From contig NZ_SAUN01000001.1 in assembly GCF_004011505.1 (NCBI RefSeq), positions 7,033,501-7,097,500 on the forward strand: a stretch of DNA of 64,000 bases. Direction: 5' to 3'. The notes under the pieces were generated by a model. The model was not told the DNA's origin. It saw only the letters and a program-made list of their open reading frames with translations, and searched no databases. This document shows, piece by piece, positions 52,267 to 60,999 of this stretch. This DNA comes from Nonomuraea polychroma. GTDB taxonomy: Bacteria > Actinomycetota > Actinomycetes > Streptosporangiales > Streptosporangiaceae. Numbering within the stretch: the stretch's first letter is position 1; every line of letters begins with the position of its first letter. Made by a program: the position numbers and the translations under genes.

Positions 52267-53253
52267 ATGCTGATCGTGGTCGCCCGCCGCGTCGTCTACA
52301 TGATTGTGACGCTCGCCGTCGTGTCCGTGCTCAGTTTCGCCATCATCGCCGCCCCTCCCGGCAGCGCTCTCTCGCAGAAGATCTCCCAGCTGCAGTCGCA
52401 GGGCGGAGAGGTGACCGAGGCGCAGATCGCCGCGCTGAAGCAGCAGTACGGCGTCGACGAATCCTGGTTCACCCAGTACGGGAAGTGGATATCCGGCTTC
52501 TGGCACGGCGACTTCGGGTTCTCCTTCACTCTCAATGAACCCGTCGGCTCCCTCATCTGGAGCCGACTCGGACTCTCGCTGCTGCTCAGCATCGGGGCCC
52601 TCCTCATCGCCTGGGGCTTGTCGATCCCGCTCGGGGTCTACTCCGCCACCCACCGGCGCTCGCTGCCCGACAACGTCATCACGGTGATCCAGTTCATCGG
52701 GGTCGCCATCCCGGAATTCCTGTTCGCGCTCGTGGTCATGACGCTGGCCGCCAACCACCTCGGCGCGGACGTCGGCGGGCTCTTCTCCAGCCAGTACGAG
52801 AACGCCCCGTGGAGCTGGGCGAAGTTCACCGATCTGCTCGAACATCTCTGGATCCCGCTGGTCGTGATCGCGGCCGGCTCGACCGCCTGGCTGACCCGCG
52901 TCATGCGTGCCAATCTGCTCGACGTTCTCAACAACCAGTACGTGCAGACCGCGCGGGCCAAGGGGGTGTCGGAGCGCAAGGTGATCTGGAAGCACGCGGT
53001 GCGCAACTCGCTGCATCCGCTGGTGATGACCTTCGGCACCACCTTCCCCGTGCTGATCTCCGGCGAGGCGATCGTGTCGATCGTCCTCAACCTGCCGACC
53101 ATCGGGCCACTGCTGGTCAACTCACTGCTCAACAAGGACATGTACGTCGCGGGCACCATCTTGCTCATGCTCTCGGCGTTGCTGGTGATCGGCAATTTCG
53201 TCGCAGACTTCCTGCTCACCGTGATCGACCCCCGCATCCGGCTCGGAGAGTGA
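52267..53253 (+). CDS. Opp/Dpp-type importer permease, DppB-like
   Basis: 328 residues. The N-terminal helix (RRVVYMIVTLAVVSVLSFAI) and extracytoplasmic segment (KQQYGVDESWFTQYGKWISG) are standard for OppB/DppB proteins. The EAA loop reads YVQTARAKGVSERKVIWKHA. About six membrane helices. ATG 52267 lies 46 bases after the binding-protein stop and 6 bases separate its stop from the second permease. It forms the channel with the product of 53260-54387. Confidence 0.92.
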   Translation: MLIVVARRVVYMIVTLAVVSVLSFAIIAAPPGSALSQKISQLQSQGGEVTEAQIAALKQQYGVDESWFTQYGKWISGFWHGDFGFSFTLNEPVGSLIWSRLGLSLLLSIGALLIAWGLSIPLGVYSATHRRSLPDNVITVIQFIGVAIPEFLFALVVMTLAANHLGADVGGLFSSQYENAPWSWAKFTDLLEHLWIPLVVIAAGSTAWLTRVMRANLLDVLNNQYVQTARAKGVSERKVIWKHAVRNSLHPLVMTFGTTFPVLISGEAIVSIVLNLPTIGPLLVNSLLNKDMYVAGTILLMLSALLVIGNFVADFLLTVIDPRIRLGE

Positions 53254-53259
53254 TCGGAG

Positions 53260-54387
53260 ATGACGACAACGCCACCAGCTCCCGTCACGGAGCCGAACAC
53301 CCTCTCCGCGCCCGCCGAGGCCGGCAACGGGACGGCCACCCTGCCGCAGTGGCGGCTCATGCTGCGCCGCTTCCTCAAGAGTCGCCTCGCGGTGGCCAGT
53401 TCGGTCGTGCTCGCGGTGCTCTACGTGTGCGCGATCCTGGCGCCTTTCCTCTCCCCCAACCCCTACGACCGGCAGGACGCCGACCTGAAGAACGCACCCC
53501 CGACGGCCGTCATCTGGTCCGGGGGACCGGCGATCTGCAGCCGCGAACAGCAGCTCGACACCGAGACCTTCACCTACGAGTACAGCAGCGACTGCGGCAA
53601 GCCCGTACCGCTGCGGTTCTTCGGCAAGGGGCACGAGTACAAGCTGTTCGGCCTGATCTCGACCGACCGGCACCTGGTGACGGTGGACAAGCCGCACACA
53701 CTGCTGTTCTGGGGCGCCGACAGCGCCGGCCGCGACGTGTTCGCCCGCTCCATGCAGGGCGCGCGGGTGTCGCTCACCATCGGCCTGCTCGGCGTGGCCG
53801 TCGGCACCTTCCTCGGCGCGACTATCGGCACGATATCGGGGTACTTCCGGGGAGCCGTCGACACGCTGCTGCAGCGGTTCATCGAACTGTTGATGTCGCT
53901 GCCCACACTGCCGCTGTGGCTGGCGCTGGCCGCGATCCTGCCCCAGGACATGTCCGTCGCCAGCCGTTACTTCCTGATCACCCTCATCCTGTCACTGGTC
54001 GGCTGGGCGAGCCTCGCGCGGCAGATCCGCGGCAAGGTGATGTCGTACGCGGCCAGCGACTATGTCGCCGCCGCGCGAATCGCCGGCTCCTCCAGCGCTC
54101 GCATCGTCTTCAGGCACCTGATACCGAACGCCTCCAGCCACATCGTCGCCACGGCGATGTTGGCGGTGCCGGCCACGATCATCGCCGAGACGTCGCTGTC
54201 GTTCCTCGGCGTCGGCATGCTGCCGCCGGCCGTGAGCTGGGGGGTCCTGCTCTCGGACGCGCAGAACGTCGCGACCGTGCAGCAGTACCCGTGGCTGCTG
54301 ATCCCGGCGGCCTTGGTGGTGCTCGCGGTGACCTGCTTCCAGTTGATCGGCGACGGGCTGCGCGACGCCGTCGACCCCTACGGATGA
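53260..54387 (+). CDS. Opp/Dpp-type importer permease, DppC-like
   Basis: 375 residues, longer than usual because of an extracytoplasmic insert of about 90 residues between helices 1 and 2 (about 70-155, including ICSREQQLDTETFTYEYSSD). After that the standard DppC pattern follows (HTLLFWGADSAGRDVFARSM, and EAA loop YVAAARIAGSSSARIVFRHL). Insert-bearing DppC proteins often pair with long family 5 binding proteins like the one encoded here. Six membrane helices are expected. Confidence 0.9.
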   Translation: MTTTPPAPVTEPNTLSAPAEAGNGTATLPQWRLMLRRFLKSRLAVASSVVLAVLYVCAILAPFLSPNPYDRQDADLKNAPPTAVIWSGGPAICSREQQLDTETFTYEYSSDCGKPVPLRFFGKGHEYKLFGLISTDRHLVTVDKPHTLLFWGADSAGRDVFARSMQGARVSLTIGLLGVAVGTFLGATIGTISGYFRGAVDTLLQRFIELLMSLPTLPLWLALAAILPQDMSVASRYFLITLILSLVGWASLARQIRGKVMSYAASDYVAAARIAGSSSARIVFRHLIPNASSHIVATAMLAVPATIIAETSLSFLGVGMLPPAVSWGVLLSDAQNVATVQQYPWLLIPAALVVLAVTCFQLIGDGLRDAVDPYG

Positions 54388-54452
54388 GGGGCGCCGTGGC
54401 AACCCGCGTGACAGGACCCGACCGACCCCCGACCGAGCCGGAGAACCGCACC

Positions 54453-55550
54453 ATGAGCCAGTCATACGCGGCAGAGGAAGGAGCACCTGCTGCCGTCCCG
54501 GTGGAGGCGCCGCACGGCGCCGGAGACCCTGTGCTGTCCATCCGTGACCTGGAGGTGGAGTTCCCCACCCCGCTGGGCGTGGTACGCGCGCTGAACGGCG
54601 TGACGTTCGACGTTCCGCGGGGCAAGGTGCTGGGGATCGTCGGCGAGTCCGGCTGCGGCAAGAGCGTGACGGCCCGGGCGATCCTGCAGATCGTCGAGAA
54701 GCCGGGGCGCATCACCGGCGGCAGCATCACGCTGCGCGGTGTGGGCGGGGAGACCGAGATCACCGGGCTCAACCCGGACAGTGCGCCGATGCGCGAGCTG
54801 CGTGGCAGGGAGATCGCGATGATCTTCCAAGAGCCGATGAGCTCGCTCAACCCGGTGTACACCATCGGCGCCCAGATCGCCGAAGCGGTCCTCATCCATC
54901 AGACGCGGAACCGAGAGGAGGCGCACAAGCGCGCGGTGGAGATGCTGCGCCAGGTGGGCATGCCACACCCGGAGGCGGCCGCCGCGTCATATCCGCACCA
55001 GCTCTCCGGCGGCATGCGGCAGCGCGCCATGATCGCCATGGCACTCTCCTGCAACCCGACGGTCCTCATCGCCGACGAGCCCACCACCGCGCTGGACGTC
55101 ACCACCGAGGCACAGATCCTCGAACTGATCCGGAACGTGCGCGACCGGGCCGGCATGTCGATCATGTTCATCACCCACAGCATGGGCGTGGTCGCCCAGC
55201 TCTGCGACGAGGTGATCGTGATGTATCTGGGCCGGATCGTGGAGCGCGGCAGCGTCGACGACCTCTTCTACGACCCCAAGCACCCCTACACCCGGGCGCT
55301 GCTCCGCTCGATACCCCGCATCGGCGCCAACCGCAAGGCGCCCCTGGAGGTGATCGAGGGCTCTGTGCCCGATCCGCACGCACGGGTGGCCGGCTGCCCG
55401 TTCCACCCCCGGTGCCCGGAGGCGATCCCGGGCCGCTGCGACACCACCGTCCCGGACCTGAGCACCGCGGGACCGGGACACACCGTGCACTGCCATCTCT
55501 ACCCGGGCGACGACGAGGCCAGCCAGTCCGAGCCGGGGAAAGACGCATGA
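54453..55550 (+). CDS. Opp/Dpp-type importer ATPase, DppD-like
   Basis: 365 residues. Walker A GESGCGKSVT, signature LSGGMRQRAMIAMAL, Walker B VLIADEPTTALD, switch histidine FITHSMGV, and the oligopeptide-transporter C-terminal extension with its cysteine cluster (GCPFHPRCPEAIPGRC), which in relatives can hold an iron-sulfur cluster. I choose ATG 54453, with GGAG nine bases upstream. An in-frame ATG at 54384 overlaps the previous stop but has no ribosome site. The stop overlaps the next ATPase start. Confidence 0.92.
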   Translation: MSQSYAAEEGAPAAVPVEAPHGAGDPVLSIRDLEVEFPTPLGVVRALNGVTFDVPRGKVLGIVGESGCGKSVTARAILQIVEKPGRITGGSITLRGVGGETEITGLNPDSAPMRELRGREIAMIFQEPMSSLNPVYTIGAQIAEAVLIHQTRNREEAHKRAVEMLRQVGMPHPEAAAASYPHQLSGGMRQRAMIAMALSCNPTVLIADEPTTALDVTTEAQILELIRNVRDRAGMSIMFITHSMGVVAQLCDEVIVMYLGRIVERGSVDDLFYDPKHPYTRALLRSIPRIGANRKAPLEVIEGSVPDPHARVAGCPFHPRCPEAIPGRCDTTVPDLSTAGPGHTVHCHLYPGDDEASQSEPGKDA

Positions 55551-56584
55551 ACGAACCACTGCTCGAAGTAACCGGTCTGCGCAAGCACTTCCCCATCCGC
55601 GGCGGCTTCCTGCGCCGCCGCGTCGGGGAGATCAAGGCGGTGGACGGGGTCGATCTGACGGTCCGCCGGGGCGAGACCGTCGCTCTGGTCGGCGAGTCCG
55701 GCTGCGGCAAGTCCACGACCGGGCGCACGATCGTAAGGCTGGAAGAGCCGACCGCCGGCGAGGTCGTCTTCCACCACCCCGGACGCGGCCCCGTCCACCT
55801 GGAGACGGCCGACGCTCGCACTCTGCGCGCGGTCCGCCCCCACCTCCAGATGATCTTCCAGGATCCGTTCGCCTCCCTGGACTCCCGGATGACCGTCGGC
55901 AGCATCATCGAGGAACCGCTCGTCATCAACAAGGCGGCGGCCGGGCGGGCGCTGAAGGACCGCGTCGCGGAACTGCTCACCCTGGTCGGCCTGCGCCCCG
56001 AGCACGCGAACCGCTACCCGCACGCCTTCTCCGGCGGCCAGCGCCAGCGCATCGGCATCGCGCGGGCGATCGCCCTCAACCCGGACCTGATCGTGTGCGA
56101 CGAGGCGGTCTCCGCCCTGGACGTGTCCGTGCAGGCGCAGATCCTCAACCTGCTGGAGGAGCTGCAGCGTCGGCTGGGCCTCGCCTATCTCTTCATCAGC
56201 CACGACCTGGCCGCCGTCGAGCACATCGCCGACCGGGTGGTGGTGATGTACGTGGGACGGATCGTCGAGAGCGGACCGGTCGAGCAGCTCTACACCGCGC
56301 CGAAGCACCCGTACACCGAGGCGCTGCTGGCCGCCGTACCGCAGCCTGACCCGCGGGTGCGAATCCGTCCGAAGCTGCTCACCGGCGACGTGCCGAGCCC
56401 CGCGAACCCGCCCAGCGGCTGCTACTTCCACCCGCGCTGCCCCTACGCCCAGCCGGTCTGCGCCGCGGAGACCCCGCCGGTGCGTCAGGTCGGCGAGGGC
56501 CACCGCTCGGCCTGCCACTTCGCCGGCGCGCTTCCGCTCGCGGGCGCCGCCGCGGCAGTGCCACCCGCGCAGGCCACCTCGTGA
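55547..56584 (+). CDS. Opp/Dpp-type importer ATPase, DppF-like
   Basis: 345 residues. Walker A GESGCGKSTT, signature FSGGQRQRIGIARAI, Walker B LIVCDEAVSALD and switch histidine FISHDLAAV, with the C-terminal HPRCPYA cysteine region. It forms the ATPase heterodimer with the product of 54453-55550, coupled by an ATGA overlap. Gene order (binding protein, two permeases, two ATPases) is the standard one for this class. Confidence 0.93.
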   Translation: MNEPLLEVTGLRKHFPIRGGFLRRRVGEIKAVDGVDLTVRRGETVALVGESGCGKSTTGRTIVRLEEPTAGEVVFHHPGRGPVHLETADARTLRAVRPHLQMIFQDPFASLDSRMTVGSIIEEPLVINKAAAGRALKDRVAELLTLVGLRPEHANRYPHAFSGGQRQRIGIARAIALNPDLIVCDEAVSALDVSVQAQILNLLEELQRRLGLAYLFISHDLAAVEHIADRVVVMYVGRIVESGPVEQLYTAPKHPYTEALLAAVPQPDPRVRIRPKLLTGDVPSPANPPSGCYFHPRCPYAQPVCAAETPPVRQVGEGHRSACHFAGALPLAGAAAAVPPAQATS

Positions 56585-56640
56585 AGCTCAGCCAGTCCTC
56601 CCCCGGCCCCGCGCGTCACCGGGCGTACGACAGGAGTGCC

Positions 56641-57216
56641 ATGACCGACGACGTACCGCAGTTCACCGGCATCACCCGCTACCGCGACCCGCGGGGCCGG
56701 TTCTCGTTCCGCTACCCCTGGGACTGGCACACCGACCGCCTCGACCAGGACCGCGAGGGGGTGATGCTCAGGCCCGACGCGGATGATCCGGACACCTATG
56801 TCGCGGCCTGGGTGAGCACGCTCCCGGCCGACGTGACCGTCGGCGACCTGCCCGAGCTGCGCGACGGCTTCGACGCCGGCCTGGCCACACTGCCGGAACG
56901 GGACGTTCTGGAGGCGCGCGAGGACACGGTGGGCGGGGCGGTGGAGGTGGAGCGCACCGTCACCTTCCGCGAGGGGGAACACATCCGGCAGCGCTCCATC
57001 CGGACGCTGTACGCGGGCCGGACCCAGCTGGTCTTCGTGTATCAAGGTGCGACGCGGGGAGCGTACGCGTACTGGCTTCCGATGGGCAACTACTGCTGGG
57101 CCACGCTCCAGCTCGCCGAAGAGATCTGGTACGGCGCGGATCCGGAACTGGGCCGGGCAGCGCCCGGTGCACCCCATACGGCCGCGGCGCCGGGTGTACC
57201 GGGTCACGTGGCGTAA
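56641..57216 (+). CDS. Hypothetical protein, PsbP-like alpha/beta fold
   Basis: 191 residues, no signal peptide or membrane segment. The opening FTGITRYRDPRGRFSFRYPW resembles the start of PsbP/DUF1795-like domains. AGGAG precedes ATG 56641; a GTG at 56581 overlapping the previous stop (GTGA) could add 20 residues. It is the last gene of the importer operon, before a terminator hairpin. I do not know the function. It may be an accessory protein of the transporter. Confidence 0.65.
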   Translation: MTDDVPQFTGITRYRDPRGRFSFRYPWDWHTDRLDQDREGVMLRPDADDPDTYVAAWVSTLPADVTVGDLPELRDGFDAGLATLPERDVLEAREDTVGGAVEVERTVTFREGEHIRQRSIRTLYAGRTQLVFVYQGATRGAYAYWLPMGNYCWATLQLAEEIWYGADPELGRAAPGAPHTAAAPGVPGHVA

Positions 57217-57233
57217 GCCCGGGCTGGAACGCC

Positions 57234-57261
57234 GCCCCGCCGCGCGGCGCCGTGGCGGGGC
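57234..57261. terminator. GC-rich hairpin between convergent importer operon and lacI
   Basis: GCCCCGCC pairs with GGCGGGGC (8 bp) around a 12-base loop that itself contains GGCGCC. It sits 17 bases after the stop of 56641-57216 and 19 bases beyond the stop of the LacI gene on the other strand. It probably terminates both transcripts. Confidence 0.6.
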
Positions 57262-57280
57262 ACGCGGCAGCCTGCCGGTG

Positions 57281-58321
57281 TCAGCGCGTCCCGGCGGGTG
57301 CGGACGCGGGGCGACGGCGCGGCGGGGCCGTCGACTCGCGCCAGATGACCTGCGCCACCGGGCCGCTCCACGGTTCGAGCTCGGGCCCGCCGACCGCCTT
57401 GATCAGCCGCAGCACCGCGTTGCGCCCGGCTCCTTCCAGGTTGACGCGGACGGTAGTGAGCGACGGGGGGAGGAACCGGCACAGCTCGTTGTCGTCCCAC
57501 CCGGTGACGCTCAGGTCACCGGGCACGTCCAGGCCGCGTTCATGGGCACCGCGCACCACCCCGGAGGCGACCACGTCGTTGGCGGCGATCACGGCGGTGG
57601 GCAGCCGGTCGGAGTCCAGCTGCCGGACGGCTTTCACCCCCGACTCGCCCGACCAGTCGCCCTCTGCCACCCCGACCGACTCGAGTCCGAGCCGCTCGAC
57701 CGCCTCCAGGTAGGCGGCCTTGCGCGCCCGTGCCGAGGCCCAGTCCTGATCCCCGGCGACGTGCAGGAACCGCCGGTGGCCGAGGGCGGCGAGGCGTTCC
57801 ATCAGCTCAGTGACGGGCGAAGCGTCGGTGAGTTCACCGATGCTGCGCATGGCGTCGTCGAAGTCCGGGGAGACGACGACGGCCGCTCCCCCCGGCAAGC
57901 CGTGCTCGATGCTGGCCGCCATGGGCGTCAGCGACAGCACACCGTCCACCTGTCCCGACTGGGCGAGTTCGAGGACGCGCTCGGTCCGGGTCGCGGTGGA
58001 GCCCTCGACGCTGACGACCTCGACCACGTGTCCCGCCTCGTGGGCTGCGGCCAGAGCGCCGGAGAGCAGGCGCGCGTGGTTGAAGGTGGTGACGGGCATG
58101 ACGACGGCGAGCCGGCCGGTGCGCCGGGTGCGCATAGAGCGGGCCATGAGGTTGGGGCGGTAACCGAGTTCTTCGACCGCGCCATCGATGCGCTCGAGTG
58201 TGGCCGGGAGCAGGCCCTGACGGGACTTCAGGTATCGCGAGACGGTCTGGTGCGAGACGCCCGCCAGGCGTGCCACCTCTTTGATGGTGGGCCGCCTGGC
58301 CGGTGCGGAGTGTTCGGTCAT
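57281..58321 (-). CDS. LacI-family transcriptional regulator
   Basis: 346 residues. The N-terminal helix-turn-helix and hinge helix are classical (IKEVARLAGVSHQTVSRYLK, then LGYRPNLMARSMR), followed by a periplasmic-binding-protein-like sensor domain (VDGVLSLTPMA, then TAVIAANDVVASGVVRGAHE, then GDLSVTGWDDNELCRFLPP). GAGGGGG eight bases before ATG 58321 supports the start. A palindrome AGTGAACGTTCACT lies 75 bases upstream in the divergent promoter region and recurs before GH42 and the importer operon, so this protein is the likely regulator of all three. The inducer is probably a mono- or disaccharide product of the locus. Confidence 0.92.
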   Translation of the reverse strand: MTEHSAPARRPTIKEVARLAGVSHQTVSRYLKSRQGLLPATLERIDGAVEELGYRPNLMARSMRTRRTGRLAVVMPVTTFNHARLLSGALAAAHEAGHVVEVVSVEGSTATRTERVLELAQSGQVDGVLSLTPMAASIEHGLPGGAAVVVSPDFDDAMRSIGELTDASPVTELMERLAALGHRRFLHVAGDQDWASARARKAAYLEAVERLGLESVGVAEGDWSGESGVKAVRQLDSDRLPTAVIAANDVVASGVVRGAHERGLDVPGDLSVTGWDDNELCRFLPPSLTTVRVNLEGAGRNAVLRLIKAVGGPELEPWSGPVAQVIWRESTAPPRRRPASAPAGTR

Positions 58322-58396
58322 GGATGGACCCCCTCGTGCTGAGCGCACCCTATTGCCCTGCTGGAGAAAGTTCACTACGGTTTTCCTCGAAGCGAA

Positions 58397-58410
58397 AGTG
58401 AACGTTCACT
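58397..58410. promoter_or_regulatory. LacI-type operator (copy 3) in lacI/dehydrogenase divergent promoter
   Basis: The perfect 14-bp palindrome AGTGAACGTTCACT is identical to copy 1 at 47295. A half-site AGTTCACT lies at 58369-58376. TATTCT (58410-58415), touching the palindrome, is the probable -10 for the rightward dehydrogenase gene at 58436, so a bound repressor would block it and, from the same site, lacI itself. Confidence 0.75.
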
Positions 58411-58435
58411 ATTCTGCCATAGAGGGAGACCGTCC

Positions 58436-59548
58436 ATGCCGGACCCGTCCCCGTCCGCCCGCGTCGCCATCGTTGGCGCGGGCGGCATCGCCCACGCCCA
58501 CGCGGGTGCCCTGGCCGAACTATCCGACCGAGCGAGCCTGGTAGCGGTCGCCGACACCGACCGCGACCGCGCCGAGACCTTCGCCCGGCGCTTCTCCGTG
58601 TCGGGCGTGTACACCAGCGCGGAGAAGCTCCTCGCAGAGGAGCGTCTCGACCTGGTGCACATCTGCACCCCGCCGCACAGCCACACGCCGCTGGCCATCG
58701 CCGCCCTGCGCGCCGGGGTGCCGGTACTGGTCGAGAAGCCGACCGCGCTGAGCCTCGCCGAGCTGGACGAGCTCGCCGCGGTGCAGCAGGCCACCGGCAC
58801 ACCCGTCCTCACCGTCTTCCAGCACCGCTTTGGCCCCGCCGCCGTCCGGCTGCGCCGGCTGGCCTCCTCCGGAGCGCTAGGCCGACCGCTCACCGCGGTC
58901 TGCGAGACCCTGTGGTACCGCACCGACGCGTACTTCGCCGTGCCGTGGCGCGGGCGCTGGGAGGTGGAGGGCGGCGGGCCGACCATGGGCCACGGCATCC
59001 ACCAGTTCGACCTGTTACTCTCCGTCCTCGGCCCGTGGAGCGAGGTCACCGCCGTGGCCGGCCGGCTCGCCCGGCCCACTGACACCGAGGACGTCTCGAT
59101 GGCCCTCGCCCGGTTCCAGAACGGGGCGATGGCCAGCGTCGTCAATTCACTGCTTGCCCCGCGCGAAACTTCACGGCTCCGCTTCGATTTCGAGCACGCC
59201 ACCGTCGAGCTGGAGCACCTCTACGGCTACCGGGAGAAGCACTGGCGATTCACTCCCGCCCCCGGCCACGAGCACCTGGCAGACCTGTGGCGCAGCGACG
59301 ACGCGGACGACGTCGAGAGCGGGCACCTGCTGCAGATCGCGGCGGTCCTGGACGCGCTGCGGCACGGCACCGAACCCGCGGTGAGCCTCGCCGAAGCGCG
59401 CCGCACCCTGGAGTTCGCCGCCGCCACCTACGCCTCCGCGTTCCGCCGCCGCCCCGTCGCCGCAGGCGAACTCGCCGACGACGATCCTTTCGTGCGCGCC
59501 ATGGACGGTGGCGCCGTGCCGTGGCCGCGCGTCAAGGAGGCCGCATGA
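58436..59548 (+). CDS. Gfo/Idh/MocA-family NAD(P)-dependent sugar oxidoreductase, second
   Basis: 370 residues. Rossmann start VAIVGAGGIAHAHAGALAEL, family motif VLVEKPTALSLAELDELAAV and C-terminal domain segment GGGPTMGHGIHQFDLLLSVL (a histidine pair usual in the active site). AGAGGGAG precedes the ATG. Divergent from lacI and directly behind operator copy 3. It probably converts a sugar released by the glycosidases of this locus. A stub of another gene and a GH43-like gene follow on the same strand. Confidence 0.9.
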   Translation: MPDPSPSARVAIVGAGGIAHAHAGALAELSDRASLVAVADTDRDRAETFARRFSVSGVYTSAEKLLAEERLDLVHICTPPHSHTPLAIAALRAGVPVLVEKPTALSLAELDELAAVQQATGTPVLTVFQHRFGPAAVRLRRLASSGALGRPLTAVCETLWYRTDAYFAVPWRGRWEVEGGGPTMGHGIHQFDLLLSVLGPWSEVTAVAGRLARPTDTEDVSMALARFQNGAMASVVNSLLAPRETSRLRFDFEHATVELEHLYGYREKHWRFTPAPGHEHLADLWRSDDADDVESGHLLQIAAVLDALRHGTEPAVSLAEARRTLEFAAATYASAFRRRPVAAGELADDDPFVRAMDGGAVPWPRVKEAA

Positions 59549-59650
59549 CCGCGCCACCCGCCCGGGCACCGGGGCAGGGCTCACGGTGCACGACAGCGGC
59601 ACGGAGCTCATCGTCCGCGACTGCACTGGCGGGGCGACGGGCGCGAGATC
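59545..59650 (+). pseudogene. Short gene stub after the dehydrogenase (possibly a DUF6807/PmoA-type start)
   Basis: An ATG at 59545 overlaps the dehydrogenase stop (ATGA), as for a coupled gene, but the frame soon becomes Arg/Ser-rich noise. In a neighbouring frame, GAGLTVHDSGTELIVRD (about 59568-59618) looks like a real beta-strand-rich N-terminus. Sugar dehydrogenases of this family are often followed by a DUF6807/PmoA gene, so this may be its truncated, frameshifted beginning. The family guess is weak; that something coding was lost here is more likely. Confidence 0.3.
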
Positions 59651-59698
59651 GGCCGGCGTGGTGGGACCAGCGGGCACGCAGACGCCGGGAGGGGCACG

Positions 59699-60976
59699 AT
59701 GAGCAGCCGCGACCCGAACCGCCGCACCGTCGTGACCGAAGCGCTCGCCCTCGGCGGAACAGCCGCCCTCACCACGCACGCCGGCGCGGCATCCGCCGCC
59801 GGGACCGCGCACGCATCACCCTGTCAGTCCCCGCCGGCCCCCAAGTCCGCCGGAGCCGAACCATTCGAGGGCTACCTGTTCGCCTACTTCACGGGAGAGG
59901 ACAAACCCCGCGGCGAGCAGATCTACTTCGCGGCCAGCCGCGGCAACGACCCCCGATTGTGGGACGAGCTGAATGGGGGACAACCGGTCCTCACCTCGAC
60001 GCACGGCGGGAAGGGGGTGCGCGACCCGTTCCTTGTGCGTTCACCCGCCGGCGACCGGTTCTTCCTGCTCGCCACGGACTTGCGGATCTTCGGGAGCGGA
60101 GACTGGTACGCCGCGAAAAGGGTCGGCAGCCTGTACATCGAGGTATGGGAGTCGGCCGACCTGGTGCACTGGTCGCCGCAACGCCACATCCGGGTCTCCC
60201 CCGACACCGCCGGCTGCACCTGGGCACCGGAGGCGCACTACGACCCAGAACGAGGCGCCTACGTCGTGTACTGGGCGTCGCGGCTGTACGCCGAGGGCGA
60301 CACGGACCGCTCCACAGAGACCCACGAGCGCATGCTCTACGCCACGACCCGCGACTTCCGCACCTTCAGCGCCCCGCAGATCTGGCGCGACCCGGGGCAC
60401 CCCGTCCTCGACGCCACGGTGTTCCGCCACGGCGAGACCTACTACCGGTTCACCAAGGACGCGCGAGCCCCCGGCTGGTCGGACCCCTGCGGCCGGTTCA
60501 TCACGCAGGAGAAGTCCGCACGGCTCATCGGCGCCGAATGGGAGCTGGTCGCCAAGTGCGTCGGACGGGGTGACACCAAGCGCCCGGGCGTCACCGAAGG
60601 CGAGGGGCCGACCATCTTCCGCTCCACCACCGAGCAGAAGTGGTACCTGCTCATTGACGAGTACCGCGGCCGCGGCTACGTGCCGTTCGAGAACTCCGAT
60701 CCAACCGGCCGAGTGTGGCGCCCTGCCGAGGGATTCGTACTGCCGCAGGGCACCCGGCACGGCAGCGTCCTGCCGGTCACGCGAGCGGAGCGGAGCGAGT
60801 GCGTGCACACTACGGCGCAGGTGGCGCCCCGGCGCCACGGGGAGCCGGAGCGGGCTGACGGCACCTCCTCGGGGACCTCGACCGACAGCCGGAACCGTCC
60901 TGCCCGGCTCCCGCAGCACGCCATCCCGTCGGGCGTTCGCCCCGGGCGGACGCGAGGCTGTGCCGCAACTGGATGA
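59699..60976 (+). CDS. Secreted GH43-like glycosidase (five-bladed propeller), C-terminus frameshifted
   Basis: Leader with a twin-arginine-like motif (NRRTVVTEALALGG) and cleavage region near AHA. The catalytic domain has GYLFAYFTGEDKPRGEQIYF, then GVRDPFLVRS, SPDTAGCTWAPEAHYD and VTEGEGPTIF, as in GH43-like arabinosidase/xylosidase proteins; the second copy at 62733 is very similar. After RHGSVLPVTRAE (base 60790) the frame leaves homology. The +1-shifted reading ERVRAHYGAGGAPAPRG ends at a TGA at 60856-60858 and matches the AEYDRLLRHWG end of the paralogue. One base seems lost in the repeat GAGCGGAGCGGAGCG, adding about 39 unrelated residues. The catalytic part is unaffected. Substrate: probably an arabinose- or galactose-containing glycan. 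Confidence 0.78.
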   Translation: MSSRDPNRRTVVTEALALGGTAALTTHAGAASAAGTAHASPCQSPPAPKSAGAEPFEGYLFAYFTGEDKPRGEQIYFAASRGNDPRLWDELNGGQPVLTSTHGGKGVRDPFLVRSPAGDRFFLLATDLRIFGSGDWYAAKRVGSLYIEVWESADLVHWSPQRHIRVSPDTAGCTWAPEAHYDPERGAYVVYWASRLYAEGDTDRSTETHERMLYATTRDFRTFSAPQIWRDPGHPVLDATVFRHGETYYRFTKDARAPGWSDPCGRFITQEKSARLIGAEWELVAKCVGRGDTKRPGVTEGEGPTIFRSTTEQKWYLLIDEYRGRGYVPFENSDPTGRVWRPAEGFVLPQGTRHGSVLPVTRAERSECVHTTAQVAPRRHGEPERADGTSSGTSTDSRNRPARLPQHAIPSGVRPGRTRGCAATG

Positions 60977-60999
60977 CGCCGGCAGGCCGGCCAGCAGGA

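Noticed and set aside
54384..54452. Alternative ATG at 54384 for the DppD-like ATPase, overlapping the permease stop
   Set aside because: No ribosome site and a Pro/Arg-rich extension without homology; ATG 54453 has GGAG at proper spacing.
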